NCBI GenBank assembly: GCA_022575985.1
Contig: JAKSXM010000231.1
Location: 6,946,501 to 7,010,500 of the forward strand
Direction: 5' to 3'
From: Anagrus nilaparvatae
Taxonomy: Eukaryota > Arthropoda > Insecta > Hymenoptera > Mymaridae
DNA length: 64,000 nucleotides
Made by a program: the position numbers and the translations under genes. The notes under the pieces are model-generated. The model ran no database searches. It was given only the letters and a program-made list of their open reading frames with translations, and had not been told where the DNA came from. Each line of letters opens with the position of its first letter. Within the stretch, counting starts at the first letter, position 1. This document shows, in pieces, positions 10,161 to 21,698 of the stretch.

Positions 10161-11084
10161 TAAACTAAAACTTTCTTTTTTTCAAAGAAAGATAAACATT
10201 TTGCAGCATTAACAACAAAATTTTTAGTCTATTTTTAAAAAAGGCTAAAAACACAAAAATAGCTGAAAAAAATCGAGACTTGGACCTAAAAAGCTAAAAG
10301 TTCTTGAAAGCACTTATTATTAGTTTCATTGTAGGAAAAAATATAGTTTCTATAGATTTCCGTGACCCTTTCGTCCAACTTGGAACCAGTTGGAGTGAAT
10401 TCCCTCAAATATTGCATGCTCTTGTTTTGTAAATATAGATATAGTTTTTAATTTATTTGTATAAAGACTGAATAATGTAAAAATTATTTAATGTTGTATA
10501 ATTTAAAAATTATTTTAAAATAAAGAATACTTTTATAAAAATTAATATTTATAAAAATAGATTGCCCATTTTAACGAGAAAAAAGTATTATTTTCTTGCC
10601 TGTTTTTGCATACTTTGTAAGCTTAAGGGAAAAGCTGAAAACCATTTCTAACTGGTGCAAAATAAACCGGCACAAATAAGAAACAATGCTTCAGTATTCG
10701 TGGATTCCAGGCGGATTCGGTATTCACGGCACTTTTTAAGAACGCATTAACCGCGGATACCGGGATTTTCCTGTATATGGAAGTACAATAGTTTTAGAAA
10801 TATCGCCTTTACTCGATTTTTTGGATCTAATACAAATCTAATATCTAATTTTTACAATTCTTTTTTATTTTTTGGCTAAAAAAATAAAAAATACACCATA
10901 TTTTTTTTCTTTTTTGGACGTAGTTTTAAATTTTTTTATTTAAAAGTATACTAGTTTAAAGAAATTCATGTAAATATTTTAATTATAAATCTAATTATAT
11001 TTTTGGGGAACTAAACTCAAAAAGTTTTAAATATAAAATTTAATAAAAAAAACAAAAAGAAAAAAATAATTGAAAAATTATATA

Positions 11085-11473
11085 CATTGAAATTTCTAAT
11101 ATTAATAAGTTATAATTTTTTGAAAAATTTCTTGGAAATTTAAGTTAATTCAATTTACTGTGTACATTTGAACAGCTTTGTATATGTTTACATCAATGAA
11201 TTTGAATACAACGACATTATAAATATTTTAAACACAACTACACGTTGGTGTGTAGGGGTATGAGCTGATAAATTTTAGATCAAACGTATAATAAGAAAAA
11301 CACAACAAATCAAATAATAAAATACGACTAGTTCGACAGTTAGTGAGTAGTTTTGAAATCGTATAAAGTGCACATTGAATGTCAAATAATTTTCAAATAT
11401 TAGATTTTTATCAGATAATTATACATTGAATTTAGTTTTATGTTTCGGAAAAGCAACGAAGTTTAGAAAAATT
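11085..11473 (+). promoter_or_regulatory. Upstream region shared by the first two MATH-BTB genes
   Basis: This stretch and 16005-16387 share the same order of phrases: AATTTCTTGGAA / AATTCTTGGAA, TTTGTATGTTTACA-like, ACACAACGACTTT-like, TATGACTAGTT/TACGACTAGTT, and AAAGTGCACATTGAATG / AAAGTGCACGTGGAATG just before the start. The duplicated unit therefore includes about 390 bases of 5' sequence, which probably holds the promoter and 5' UTR. No exact TATA box or start site can be fixed by eye. Confidence 0.5.
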
Positions 11474-12718
11474 ATGAGTTATTCAAATAAAAAGGTTCTT
11501 TTGGCTGCAAAAAATTTTTGTAAGGGTGACACTGAGCTTCAAGTAAATGAATTGTACTCTACTGAAGTATTTATAAACTCCGATCCATTTTATTGCAATT
11601 TTCTTTGTATCATTCATGATTACAGCAAAAAGCGAGATTTAAGCAAAGTCCGGAGCATAAAAAGTAAATACTTTAAAATGAAAAAAAACGAATGTATTTC
11701 TTGGTATCTTGAAATATATCCAAATGGGGATAATGATGAAAATAAAGATCACGTGTCTCTTTACTTATGTCCAAGTTTTACAAAATCTATGAGCATTCAG
11801 ACTGAGTTTTCAATAAGTTTGTTCAATAAAAACAATAAATTACAAATTAAAAAAAAAAGTTATCATGAATTCAATATAGAAAGTGCTGGTTACGGATGGA
11901 CTAAATACATAGAAAAAGATGTTGTAGAAAATTGTTTGCAAGACAATAAGTTTATACTTTTTTGTTGCATTAAGGCTTGGGTTAAAGCAGATTTCACTTT
12001 AAGAACAATACAATTATCAGAAATAAAAGACGACCCGATTGAAGAGTTTGTATCAATATCACAGACTGTACGAGAAACTGTTAGTAGTACGTGGAAAAAT
12101 TTGTATCAAGATGCTGTTTTGTCTGATTTTACTTTGATTGTTGATAAAAAGGAAATTAAAGTCCATAAATGTGTGCTAGCTGCTGCAAGTCCCGTATTTT
12201 TTGAAATTCTTAAAAAAGAAGAAGCATCTGCCAATCCCATAAAATTAATTGATACATCCTACGAAATAATACAGGAAATGTTGCGGTTTATTTATCTGAA
12301 TAAAGTAGAAAATTTGCAAAACATTGCTCATGAGTTGATTAAGTTTGCTGCCGAGTACAGAATTAAGGATTTGAAGACTCTTTGCGAAAAGACTCTAAGT
12401 AATAATATCAACATCGATAATATTGGAAAAATTGTTGTGATTGCTGATGTCTGCGATGCAATGATATTAATGGATTCCGCTGTAAATTTTATTACTAAAA
12501 ATAAAGCAAAATTTAAAAATCATCCAGATTGTGAAAAAATTATAAATTCTAGCAGCAGATTAAAAAATAAATTACTTTTGTCATTGGTAATTATCAAATT
12601 TTATTCAAAACATCCATTAAATATTTCATATACACTGTGAAAAATTTTTACGGGTATATGAATATTAAATTATATTTTGTACTTAATGAAAAATATTATT
12701 TTTTATTTTCAGATGTAA
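11474..12718 (+). CDS. MATH-BTB protein 1 (speckle-type POZ / TDPOZ-like)
   Basis: The ATG at 11474 (MSYSNKKVLLAAKNFC) is the first in frame and is shared with the second paralogue. Residues about 20-170 form a MATH domain (FYCNFLCIIHDYSKK, ISWYLEIYPNGDNDE, YLCPSFTKSMSIQ). A BTB/POZ domain follows from about residue 205 (SDFTLIVDKKEIKVHKC, LAAASPVFFEILKKEE), then a BACK-like helical tail. Proteins of this layout usually dimerise by BTB and bring MATH-bound substrates to Cullin-3 ubiquitin ligase. Exon 1 ends at 12596 (TTG|GTAATT); an acceptor at 12711-12712 adds only ATG TAA. The second paralogue has the same tiny final exon, which supports this reading over unspliced read-through to 12640. 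AATAAA lies at 12780 and 12802. The frame is intact. Confidence 0.85.
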
Positions 12719-12819
12719 TTACTTGAGCAGACCTCAAAACCGAGAATTAATAGAATGCCATTTTGGGATCTCAGATTTTAATAAATATAGAAAGCTTATA
12801 AAATAAAATTAGTTTTCCA

Positions 12820-13865
12820 TTATTATTTTTTTTTTTAAATAATTAATTTACTATTTTTTTGAAATTTTTCAATTATGATTATATGTAAAAATGTTTAGAT
12901 GACTATAAAAATATGTTACAAGTATTTTTTTAAAATATACAAAAAAAATATTGACAAAGTATTTGTATTTATACTAAATACATGAAACAATTTTAGAAAA
13001 AAATTTAATAATAAAAGGGCCATTTTCTAGAGTGGATAATTTTGGATTATTTATTTTTTTTAAATTATTTTTTATTATAGCAAAACAAGACTTATCATAA
13101 AAACTTTTTAGAATTCACTATGCTTGCACTCTCTCTACAGCATTTAATAGATAAAAAAGCAACTTTAATTAGGAATATGAAAAAATTAGTTATTGACAAA
13201 AATTAATTATAATTTCAAGATTGATGTGTTGATGAAATTACTTAGTTGAGTTGTTTTATATCTGAAATCTTTATTTTCCAGGTTGTTAAAACATGTTGTT
13301 GTTAAAAAATTCTCTTTATTTTCTTCAAAGCTTCTTCCTGTCAGATATGTTGTCACCAAAATAATGAAGTTCCTAAAACAAAAATATTCTTAAATTAGTA
13401 AATAATAAATTTATTTTATATGAATTGGCGTAATTAATTTTAATGACTTTTCTTTTTTAGAATCTTTAAATATTCTTATGAAATTCACTGGTCTTGAGGA
13501 GACCCCACGGAATTTTACCTACGGGCGGCTTTGCAACTCAAGAGCCGCCTCTGAATTAATATATTGATATTTTTAATTGTTCGGTAAAGACGTAATTAAT
13601 TTAAAACAATGGTAAATAGGGAGATCTTTAATGTTTTAAATTCGCAACCTAATGGTATGCCAATGATTTGAAAGATTTTTTGATCCAGCGTTTTACAGGT
13701 TTGAATTTCTCTCATCCTACGTTTTGCATGAAGAAACTGCATGCACTGTTTATCTATATAAATATAGAAGATTGCCATGTTATATATTTAAAAGTCGTTA
13801 AGATATATCATTATGGGCTATATAATTGATAATCGAATTATTTATTGTAAATAAATAGTACATTC
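12820..13865. other. Gene-free AT-rich sequence
   Basis: No coding region is supported. A short hairpin (GGCGGCTTT...AAGAGCCGCC) lies at about 13525-13552. The rest is low-complexity AT-rich DNA. Confidence 0.5.
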
Positions 13866-14386
13866 TTAAGGTGGCGCACGGTATTAGGTCCGTATATTTT
13901 AGGGTAACATCAGAGGGGGCATAACTAATTGATTATATTTTATTATTTATTTTGTAGATATGTGAATATTTAGATGTTATTATTAATGATAATGCATTTT
14001 CTTATATAATGAGTGCGGTGTAAACAAAATTTTTAAAATACAAAACATTTTATTGAATGGGGCCCGCGACTAAAATTATGTGTGTATAATTTGATCGGCA
14101 ACTATTGTATTTTTTTCTTGGAAAAGTTTATATTTTTGTTAAATAACACGTGTGTAGAATTTTATCTAAAAAGATTCGTTATTGAATTAGTACGAAGTAA
14201 AACAATATCAACTCCCATAAGAACGCGGTGTTAACCTTAAAAATTTTCAGTTACTTCTTTCTTTCTTAATTGATCGGGAACCTGAGTATTTTTTGGGATC
14301 AATGGATTTGTTTTTTAATTATCTTCATCTCAAGTAAATTTTACTTCATATTATTCGTTTTTCATAAACTCCGTGAGCCACCTTAA
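13866..14386. mobile_element. piggyBac-like MITE with TTAA target duplication
   Basis: TTAA at 13866-13869 precedes GGTGGCGCACGGTATTA, and the right end reads the inverted form TAAACTCCGTGAGCCACC followed by TTAA at 14383-14386. TTAA target sites are the hallmark of piggyBac transposons. The roughly 510-base interior has no transposase. Confidence 0.75.
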
Positions 14387-14523
14387 GCGAATCTTAAAAA
14401 TGTTTATTTTGACAAATAAGATAGATTTGTAGTCACAATAAATATTTTTTTACTAGTGTAGCGATAATGACTACAACAAGAATGTGAATGTTTCACAAAA
14501 TTCAGTGTATTTTTTCTCTACTA

Positions 14524-14690
14524 CACATGCAGCACAAAACGTTTCTTAAACTTTTCTAGAACGTTTCTAATGTAAACTAAAATGCAATCAGAAACGTTTA
14601 TAGAACGTTTTCAAAACGTTTAAGAAACGTTTTTTGATCCGCTTTTTCTTGGAAGCTAAACGTTTTAGAAACGTTTCTGAATAAAAATTT
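14524..14690. mobile_element. Partial AAACGTTT-rich MITE
   Basis: CACATGCAGCACAAAACG opens a run of AGAAACGTTT-type repeats and ends without the matching right terminus. It is a shortened relative of the complete element at 20739-20948. The following stretch to 15258 holds no visible feature. Confidence 0.65.
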
Positions 14691-15258
14691 TTGGTCCAAA
14701 AAATTAAATTTTTTTTTTGCTATGTGATTACTTATAAAAAAAATGTGAAAAAAAAACTTAGAAAAAAAAATTAAGGATCACAGCCTGTGTATATTATAAA
14801 TCTTAGAGTTTGCATTTGTTAATAAAATTCAATTTTGCGAAAAAAAGTAAGTGACTACACTAAAACATCTATTTCCACGCGATCTTCACAAATGAATCTC
14901 AATACTTACAAAGAAAGTTTACTACATTTTGAACACCGAATCACACTAAATCATTATTATGACTCCTTCAGGGCCTAGAAACGAAGGGCTTTTGTTTTGC
15001 GTAATAAATGGCTGCCTTCTAAATAAAGTTTTGGCCTAGTTTCTTATTTTACCAAATTTTTGTTGATTTCATTTTTTTAGTGTACGTTTTACATTTCAAG
15101 TCTGTAACCCACAAATTTTATCATTAAGGTTATAATCTATAAAGCAAGTACATTAAGTTGCTACGAAAATTTCAATTATATTATTTTTGTATTTTTTTAT
15201 TTATTTAACAAAATAACGTAATAGTACTTTTATACAAAAGCTTAAATAAAGGCCAGGT

Positions 15259-15548
15259 CTATTTGTCCAGAAAATTTTCAACTGTTTCTGGTCAAATAAC
15301 CAAAAAATTATCAAAACTTTATTCAAAGGTTTCTATTGAATAAAAATATAATTTAATTTAGAATTTAAGAAATTAACAATTTTTAAAGATTAGAAAATTT
15401 AAGAAATAATTATTTTTCAAAAAATAGTGCAGAATGCAGGAATGCAAGCATATATAACTTTACTCCTCGAAAATATTGAGGTTAAAAATATTTTTCACTT
15501 TTGTTTATGTGTGAGTAAATTTTACACAAAAATTTTCTGGACAAATAG
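15259..15548. mobile_element. MITE with CTATTTGTCCAGAAAA ends
   Basis: CTATTTGTCCAGAAAATTTT at the left is matched inverted by AAAATTTTCTGGACAAATAG at the right. CTTAAATAAA before and CTTTAAATAAA after may be remains of a target duplication. There is no coding sequence, and 15549-16004 holds nothing I can name. Confidence 0.7.
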
Positions 15549-16387
15549 CTTTAAATAAAATGTGAATTATTTCATAATTAATACAAATAAATCTTATGTT
15601 ATTTTGAATTTTTATGATAATTCACCGATGCCAAGTTAATAAAAAAGCTAGGAAGTTTATTGCGCGACTTTACAATTTTAAGGTTTTTCACCCGTATGAA
15701 GCAAAAATACAAGAATAAACATGCCTTTAGAAATTTCGTATAGGGTCTAAAAACTATACAGATCATCAAAACCATGAAAAAAACTCAGTTTTAAAAAATG
15801 AAAGCAATCCGATTGCTTTTATTATATCCTGCCAACAAGGTGTCGATTTTCGCATCATATATAAGGTAGAGCTTCGCTCTATAACTAAAGGCTTACTAAA
15901 AAGTTTAGAAATCTTATTTTTTGCATAAAAAGTAATTTTTGCACAGAAATACTTTAATCAGACATCTACTTAAACGAAAATAAAGAAATAAATGCAAAAT
16001 TACACGTTGAAATTAATAAATTTATAATTTTTAAAAAAAATTCTTGGAATAATTCTAATCAGTTAAATTTACATTTGAATTTTTTTGTATGTTTACACTA
16101 GTATAGTTGAACACAACGACTTTGTAAATATTTTGAAGAAAACTACGATGTAAATAGTGTTAGATGGGTGTGTATGTGTAGGAATTTATAAATTTTATAT
16201 CCACATATAAATACATTACAAACCATCAAACATAATATAATATGACTAGTTAAACAGTTCGACTGGATGTGAAATGGGCAAAGTGCACGTGGAATGCCTT
16301 TAAACATTTGATTTTTATCAGATAATTTAAAAGTGAATTTAGTTTTATTTGCAAGATTTCGAAAAAGCAAAGAAATTAAGAAAAATA

Positions 16388-17621
16388 ATGAGTTATTCAA
16401 ATAAAAAAGTTCTTTTGGCTGCAAAAAGTTTTTGTGCGGGTGACACGGGCCTTCAAGTAAACGATCTGTACTCTACCGAAGAATTTATAAACTCCGATCC
16501 ATTTTATTGCAATTTTCTTTGCATCATTCATGATTACAGCAAAAAGCAAGATTTGAGTACTGGTTCAAGTATGACAAGTAAATTTTTTAAAATGGAAAAA
16601 AATAAAAGCATTTCTTGGTATCTTACAATATATCCAAATGGGAATAGTGATGAAAATAAAGATTATGTGTCAGTTTTCTTATGTCCAAGTTTTACAAAAT
16701 CTATGAGCATTCAGGCTGATTTTTCAATAAGATTGTTCAATCAAAATAATAAATTACAGATGAAACGAGAAAGTTCTAATGAATTCGAAAAAGATGGTAT
16801 TGGTTTCGGATGGGCTAAATACATAGAAAAAGATGTTGTAGAAAATTGTTTGCAAGACGATAAGCTTATACTCTTTTGTTGCATTAAAGCTTGGGCTAAA
16901 GCAGATTTCACTTTAAGAACAATGCAATTATGGGAAATAAAAGACGACCTGGATTCAATGTCAGAAGCTGTAGTACAAGAAACTGTCAACAGTATGTGGA
17001 AAAATTTATATGAAGATACATTGTTTGCTGATTTCACATTAATTATTGATAAAAAAGAAGTGAAAGCTCACAAAAATGTGCTAGCTGCTGCAAGCCCCGT
17101 ATTTTTAGAAATTTTAAAGAAAGATGTATCGCTAGATTCTGTAGAAATAAAGGATGCATCCTATGAAATTATACATGAAATGTTACGTTTTATTTATATC
17201 AATAAAGTAGAAAATTTGCACAATATTGCTCACGATTTGATTATGGTTGCAGACAAATACGGCATTAAGGATTTAAAGGTTCTTTGCGAAAAGACACTTC
17301 TTGATAACATCAACATCGATAATATTGGAAAAATTGTTTTGATAGCTGATGCCAGCAATGCAATGAAATTAATGGATGCAATTGTAAATTTTATTATTAA
17401 GAACAAATCAGTATTTAAAAACCATCCAGATTACGAGCAAATTATCAATTCTAGTCAAAGACTGAATAATAAATTACTTCGGTCACTGGTAAATAATTTT
17501 TACACATTAATACTGTACATTTTTTTTTTTATTTTAATTTACCGCTATTTAATTTTTTACAGTTTATAAGTATGTAAATATTAAATTCTTTTGAAATATC
17601 ATTTTTTATTTTCAGATGTGA
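16388..17621 (+). CDS. MATH-BTB protein 2 (speckle-type POZ / TDPOZ-like)
   Basis: A close paralogue of the 11474 gene. It starts at ATG 16388 (MSYSNKKVLLAAKSFC). The MATH domain covers about residues 20-170 (FYCNFLCIIHDYSKKQD, ISWYLTIYPNGNSDE, FLCPSFTKSMSIQ). The BTB domain starts near residue 205 (ADFTLIIDKKEVKAHKN, LAAASPVFLEILKKD), with a BACK-like C-terminus (NIDNIGKIVLIADASNA). Exon 1 ends at 17488 (CTG|GTAAAT) and the acceptor at 17614-17615 adds ATG TGA, so the last coding exon is one codon plus stop, as in paralogue 1. AATAAA is at 17693. The frame is intact with no disabling change. The similarity extends about 390 bases upstream, so the duplication carried its promoter. Likely role by family: substrate adaptor of Cullin-3 ligase; the targets cannot be read from sequence. 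Confidence 0.85.
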
Positions 17622-17699
17622 TTTTGTGAAGAAGGCTCAGAACCAAAAACAGCAAAGGATGCAGTTTCCAGGATTTTCGGATTTGGGATTTAAATAAAT

Positions 17700-18129
17700 T
17701 AATTTTTTCGTCTTTTTAAATTATTTTTTTGAAAATTCTTTTTGTAGTTCTATTAAAGTTAAAATAATATTTTTACATTTATTAATCAATATTTATAATA
17801 TTCAAAAATATCGCAGTAATTATTTTACTTACTACATTATAGTTATCATAAAATTTAATATCACCATTAATAAAAAATGTTTTGTGTAAAATTTTTTTAA
17901 TAACAAAGAATCAAATTTTTACTTACAAATATGAATAATAAAATTTTACAAATTAATTAAAGGTCAAAAAATATTACAGGCATGAATCATTTTTCCAGAT
18001 GGTATTTAATATTTTTTTACAAAATACATCATATTTTATAACGCATAAGTTTTTAAACATTTTTAGCAGTAATAGTTAATAAAAAACTTATATAACTGTT
18101 TTAAGAATTTCATTAACACATCCAATGAG
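17700..18129. other. Gene-free AT-rich sequence
   Basis: Nothing recognisable beyond low-complexity AT-rich DNA. Confidence 0.5.
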
Positions 18130-18213
18130 CATATGGAGAATGTTCAGTTATATAAGAGTTTTAACTTATTACTCTCCCTAATTATTTTAAGTCCTAGAAC
18201 CGAATTTATATTA

Positions 18214-19242
18214 ACAAGGGGAGACCGGAACATTTGGGTCGCCAAATTACAATCTATAGTTATGGATTACTTTAATATTTTGAATATACACCCAAGACAA
18301 TTTTCAAAATGACGCTGTTTCATTGTATTTCAACCAAAATACTTCCGGTTGGTCTCATTTTTTTTGTATCAGTACCATCTTTTAATTCCCGTCAACCGCA
18401 ATGCTCTATCATCTATTCGCTCATCGCTATAGTCAATAAACCAAATGCCCATTGTTGGTGCGAAATTACCAATTTTCAAATTGTTGCCTAAATTGTAATT
18501 TTTAATGAAAATGAGTTTTACAAGTCTCAAAAATTTTTTACAAGTTCCAAGTTTTCAAAAATTTTTTATTCGTTCTTTTAGCTTTAATTGTTTCGGAGAT
18601 ATGATATTTACTCCACAAAGATAGCGATAAAATATGATTTTTTTTAAAAAACTTTAAAGTGAGACTTTGTCTTTAAATTATTAAATTATCATATCTGCTA
18701 AATGAGTAACCAAAAAGAAGCGAGTAAAGCATTTTTCAAAACTTAGAGCTAATACAAAATTTTTTTAGACCTGCAAGACCTAATTTCATTGAAAATTGCA
18801 CTTTTGGCAGCAATTTAAAAATTGGTCATTTCGGTCGGAAAATGAGCATTTCGTTTATTGACTATAGCGATAAGAGAATAGGTGATGGAGCATTGCGGGT
18901 GACGGGAATTAAAAGATGGTACTTATACTGAAAAAATGAGACCAACCGAAAGTATTTTGGTTAACACATTCGCTGCGTCAGGTCACGTGACTCCATTTAA
19001 AATACATGGGATCATGGGCGCATTTCGCCCATGCCGCAGCGAATGTGTTAATTTGCAAGGTTACAGCGTTATATGGAAGATTTCGAAAAAACCCTATTTT
19101 ATAACATTGAGCCCTGCGTTTCTAAGCTCAGAAGGCGCGTTGGAATAAATGGAGGGTATCTTGGGTGTTTTTTCAACATATTAAAATCATCCATAAGTAT
19201 AGATTGTAATTTGGCGACCCAAATGTTCCGGTCTCCCCTTGT
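18214..19242. mobile_element. 1.03 kb TIR element, ends ACAAGGGGAGACCGGAAC
   Basis: ACAAGGGGAGACCGGAACAT and the continuing GGGTCGCCAAATTACAATCT are repeated in inverted form at the right end. A second inverted pair (ACTTCCGGTTGGTCTCATTT / AAATGAGACCAACCGAAAGT; ACTATAGCGAT) runs inside at about 18340-18960. The inner phrase GGTTGGTCTCATTTTTTT also occurs in the arms of the 6.6 and 42.4 kb foldbacks, so they may share ancestry. There is no transposase. Confidence 0.75.
18965..19047. mobile_element. 83 bp TTAA-flanked mini-element
   Basis: TTAA at 18961-18964 and 19048-19051 border CACATTCGCTGC ... GCAGCGAATGTG. Inside, ATGGGCG and CGCCCAT pair again. The TTAA duplication points to the piggyBac type. 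It is nested inside the 18214-19242 element. Confidence 0.65.
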
Positions 19243-19345
19243 AAGTCCCTGAATCGAAAATATTCTAAGTTCATTTGACCCCCCCCCCCGACTAAATTCG
19301 GGGTCTTTTTTAAATAACCCTCCCTAGGAGCATGTTCCATGTTAA

Positions 19346-20738
19346 TATTTACAATAAAATTACAATCTATTAAAAAGAATTTTCCAAAAACGTTTGAATC
19401 TTTCAAGCTTAATTTTTTTAGTTTTTTAACAGGAAAAAATTTTTTCGCCTACATTTAAACTTACTTCCAGTAATAATGCAGTTTATTAGAAATTTCTTTT
19501 AAAGAAATTACATTTAACGTCATTAACAAATTACAATTATATTACATAAAATAATATTTCATTTCACTATTTCTAGAGTAGCTTTTTTAATTGAATATGT
19601 AAAGCAGTTTTCTGAAAAATTATCACTCTTAGTAATCTTTTTCTGATTCAACGTGGTTCTATATTTACTGAAAATGTCAAAGTTTATTTAAAAATTCATA
19701 ATGGTTTTGTAAAATCTGGTTTGCAGTTTATAACCAAATTCAACGAGAACTTAAAAAAAATGGAACCTTTATTTTGTTTTGGTAAGCCTTAAAATTTTCG
19801 TTTTCCCACAAATATTTTGTTGGCAAACAGTTATTCGAGAATCTTTGCCTCTTATTTTTTTTTTATACTATTTTATTTTATTTTATTTGCAGATATCAAA
19901 ATTTTTCTAAATTTCAAAATTTCTCTATCAGAATTTCTCGTCTTTTAGTAAAAATGAAAATTTATTTTTGTAGTATTCAAGTTTTTAATTGAATAATTTA
20001 AATTCAAGAATCTCTCAAAAACTGTTTACATTTTTAAAAAATTTATGGCAAATCCAAAATTTTAAAGCAAATTAGAAGAATAAAAAAGTATCGGTTTCGC
20101 ATATGAAGTTCTCATCAGTTTTTTTGCTTTTCCGGGTTTCCCTTTTCGCCGGGAATTTTACATAAAATAACTCCTATTTAAAAATCATTTCTTAATATAA
20201 TTCCAAGCGTAAAAAAAATTACAATCAAAACGTAAGTTCAAATTTTAAAAATATGTAAATGTATCGAAAAACAACTGCAACCTTAAAAAGTGGTATGGTA
20301 TCATATTTTTACAGAAAATGCTTTGTCGAATCATTTTTTTTTTCCCCAAACTTTCATCTTTGTTTCAGTTAAAAATGTTACAAAAAATTAGTAAAGGCAC
20401 AAGCAATGTTAATGCATCCAAAAAATTTAAATTGAGTGATATAAATTCAATTCAGTGATTTTTATGTATTTTTGGCTGCTGAAAACGATTTTGAAGGTTT
20501 TATCCATTTATCGATTGACAGTTTTGCGTAATTATTGATATATTGTCGAAAAGAGGTAAAAATTTTGCAAACTTAAAAAATATTATACTTAATAAGCCAA
20601 ATTCCGGTACACTTGTACATTTTTCGGGGTCGCTAATCACAATTCTGAAATTGAATTTTTTGAAAGGGCTATTTCGAAGTTTAAAATTCTGATTACAGAA
20701 TCGTGATCAGTGACTCCGAAAACTAGTATAATAACTAT
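19346..20738. other. Gene-free AT-rich stretch
   Basis: No gene is seen. One imperfect inverted pair (TTTTTCGGGGTCGCTAATCA at 20618 and TGATCAGTGACTCCGAAAA near 20705-20722) marks a probable short MITE remnant. Confidence 0.45.
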
Positions 20739-20948
20739 ACATACAGCACAAAACGTTTCTAAAAAGTTTCTAGAACGTTTCTAAAATGCAAACAGAAACG
20801 TTTCTAAAACGTTTAGCTTCCAAGAAAAAGCAGACCTAAAAAACGTTTCTTAAACGTTTTGAAAATGTTCTATAAACGTTTCTGTTTGCATTTTAGTTTA
20901 CATTAGAAACGTTCTAGAAATGTTTCAGAAACGTTTTATGCTGTATGT
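20739..20948. mobile_element. Complete AAACGTTT-rich palindromic MITE
   Basis: ACATACAGCACAAAACGTTT at the left is matched inverted at the right (AAACGTTTTATGCTGTATGT). The body consists of inverted AGAAACGTTT and AACGTTCTAGAAA phrases around AAGCTAAACG/GCTTCCAAGAAAAAGC. A partial relative lies at 14524-14690. Confidence 0.75.
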
Positions 20949-21282
20949 GTATATATTTGGAATTAATTAAAGCATCAATTTTTATATTAGGAATCGATTT
21001 AGCAATTAATTCTTAACATTGAGAAATATCTATTGATCATAATTACATTTTAAAAAAATTTAATAAAAATATTATTTAAACATTTGTTTATTCAGCAAGT
21101 CTGAAATACTTAATGGCATCAAAAACAAATGAAAAATTTTTTTAAAATAAAATGTTTAATTATTTACCATTAAAATAATCTAAGAGAACTAACATCTTAC
21201 CCTGACATAAATTTATGTTTATTTTTGCGTTAAAAAACCTTGAAAACCCATTTTAATAATTTAAGTATTACCCAAACTTTAA

Positions 21283-21698
21283 AAAATATTGAACACAATA
21301 TTACTACCGTTTAGTAATTTTACCACGGTTTAGTAATATTACTACGAAAATAGTAAATTTACTACAATTTGTAGTAATTTTACTACTAATAGTAATTTTA
21401 CTGTTTCGTAGTAATATTACTACAAGCTTAGTAATTTTACTACATTTGTAGTAAATTTAAAATTTATTGATATTTCGCTTAGATATATCCGCGGTAGAGC
21501 TGCTTTTCAATCACTTGGTTAAATATTCAATCAAAGCAGCTCTAACGTGGGTGTCGGAGTGAAATCTCAATAAATTTTAAATTTACTATAAATGTAGTAA
21601 AATTACTACAAAATGTAGTCAAATTATTAAACTTGTAGTAATATTACTAAATCGTAGTAAAATTACTGAACGGCATTAATATTATGTTCATTATTTTT
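21283..21698. mobile_element. 416 bp palindrome built of TAGTAATATTACTA units
   Basis: The outer ends pair (GAACACAATATTACTACCGT with the inverted right end near 21675-21690). Both arms are filled with alternating TAGTAA/TTACTA units, each itself self-complementary. The centre (21463-21580) holds a further pair, AGAGCTGCTTT / AAAGCAGCTCT. There is no coding sequence. The stretch 21700-22715 beyond it is featureless. Confidence 0.75.

Larger units (their letters stand above)
18130..19345. repeat. GAACATGTTC repeat copy, interrupted by a TIR element
   Basis: The outer parts (GAATGTTCAGTTATA, TAAGTCCTAGAACCGAATTT on the left; AAGTCCCTGAATCGAAAATA, GAGCATGTTCCATGTTA on the right) match the continuous copies at about 393-640 and 8970-9237. 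The matching phrases are separated here by the 1.03 kb element at 18214-19242. Confidence 0.65.

Noticed and set aside
11426..12640. Reading MATH-BTB gene 1 as a single exon from a TTG at 11426 to 12640
   Set aside because: The first ATG is at 11474 and is shared with paralogue 2. A donor at 12597 and a TTTTCAG acceptor at 12712 are conserved in both genes.
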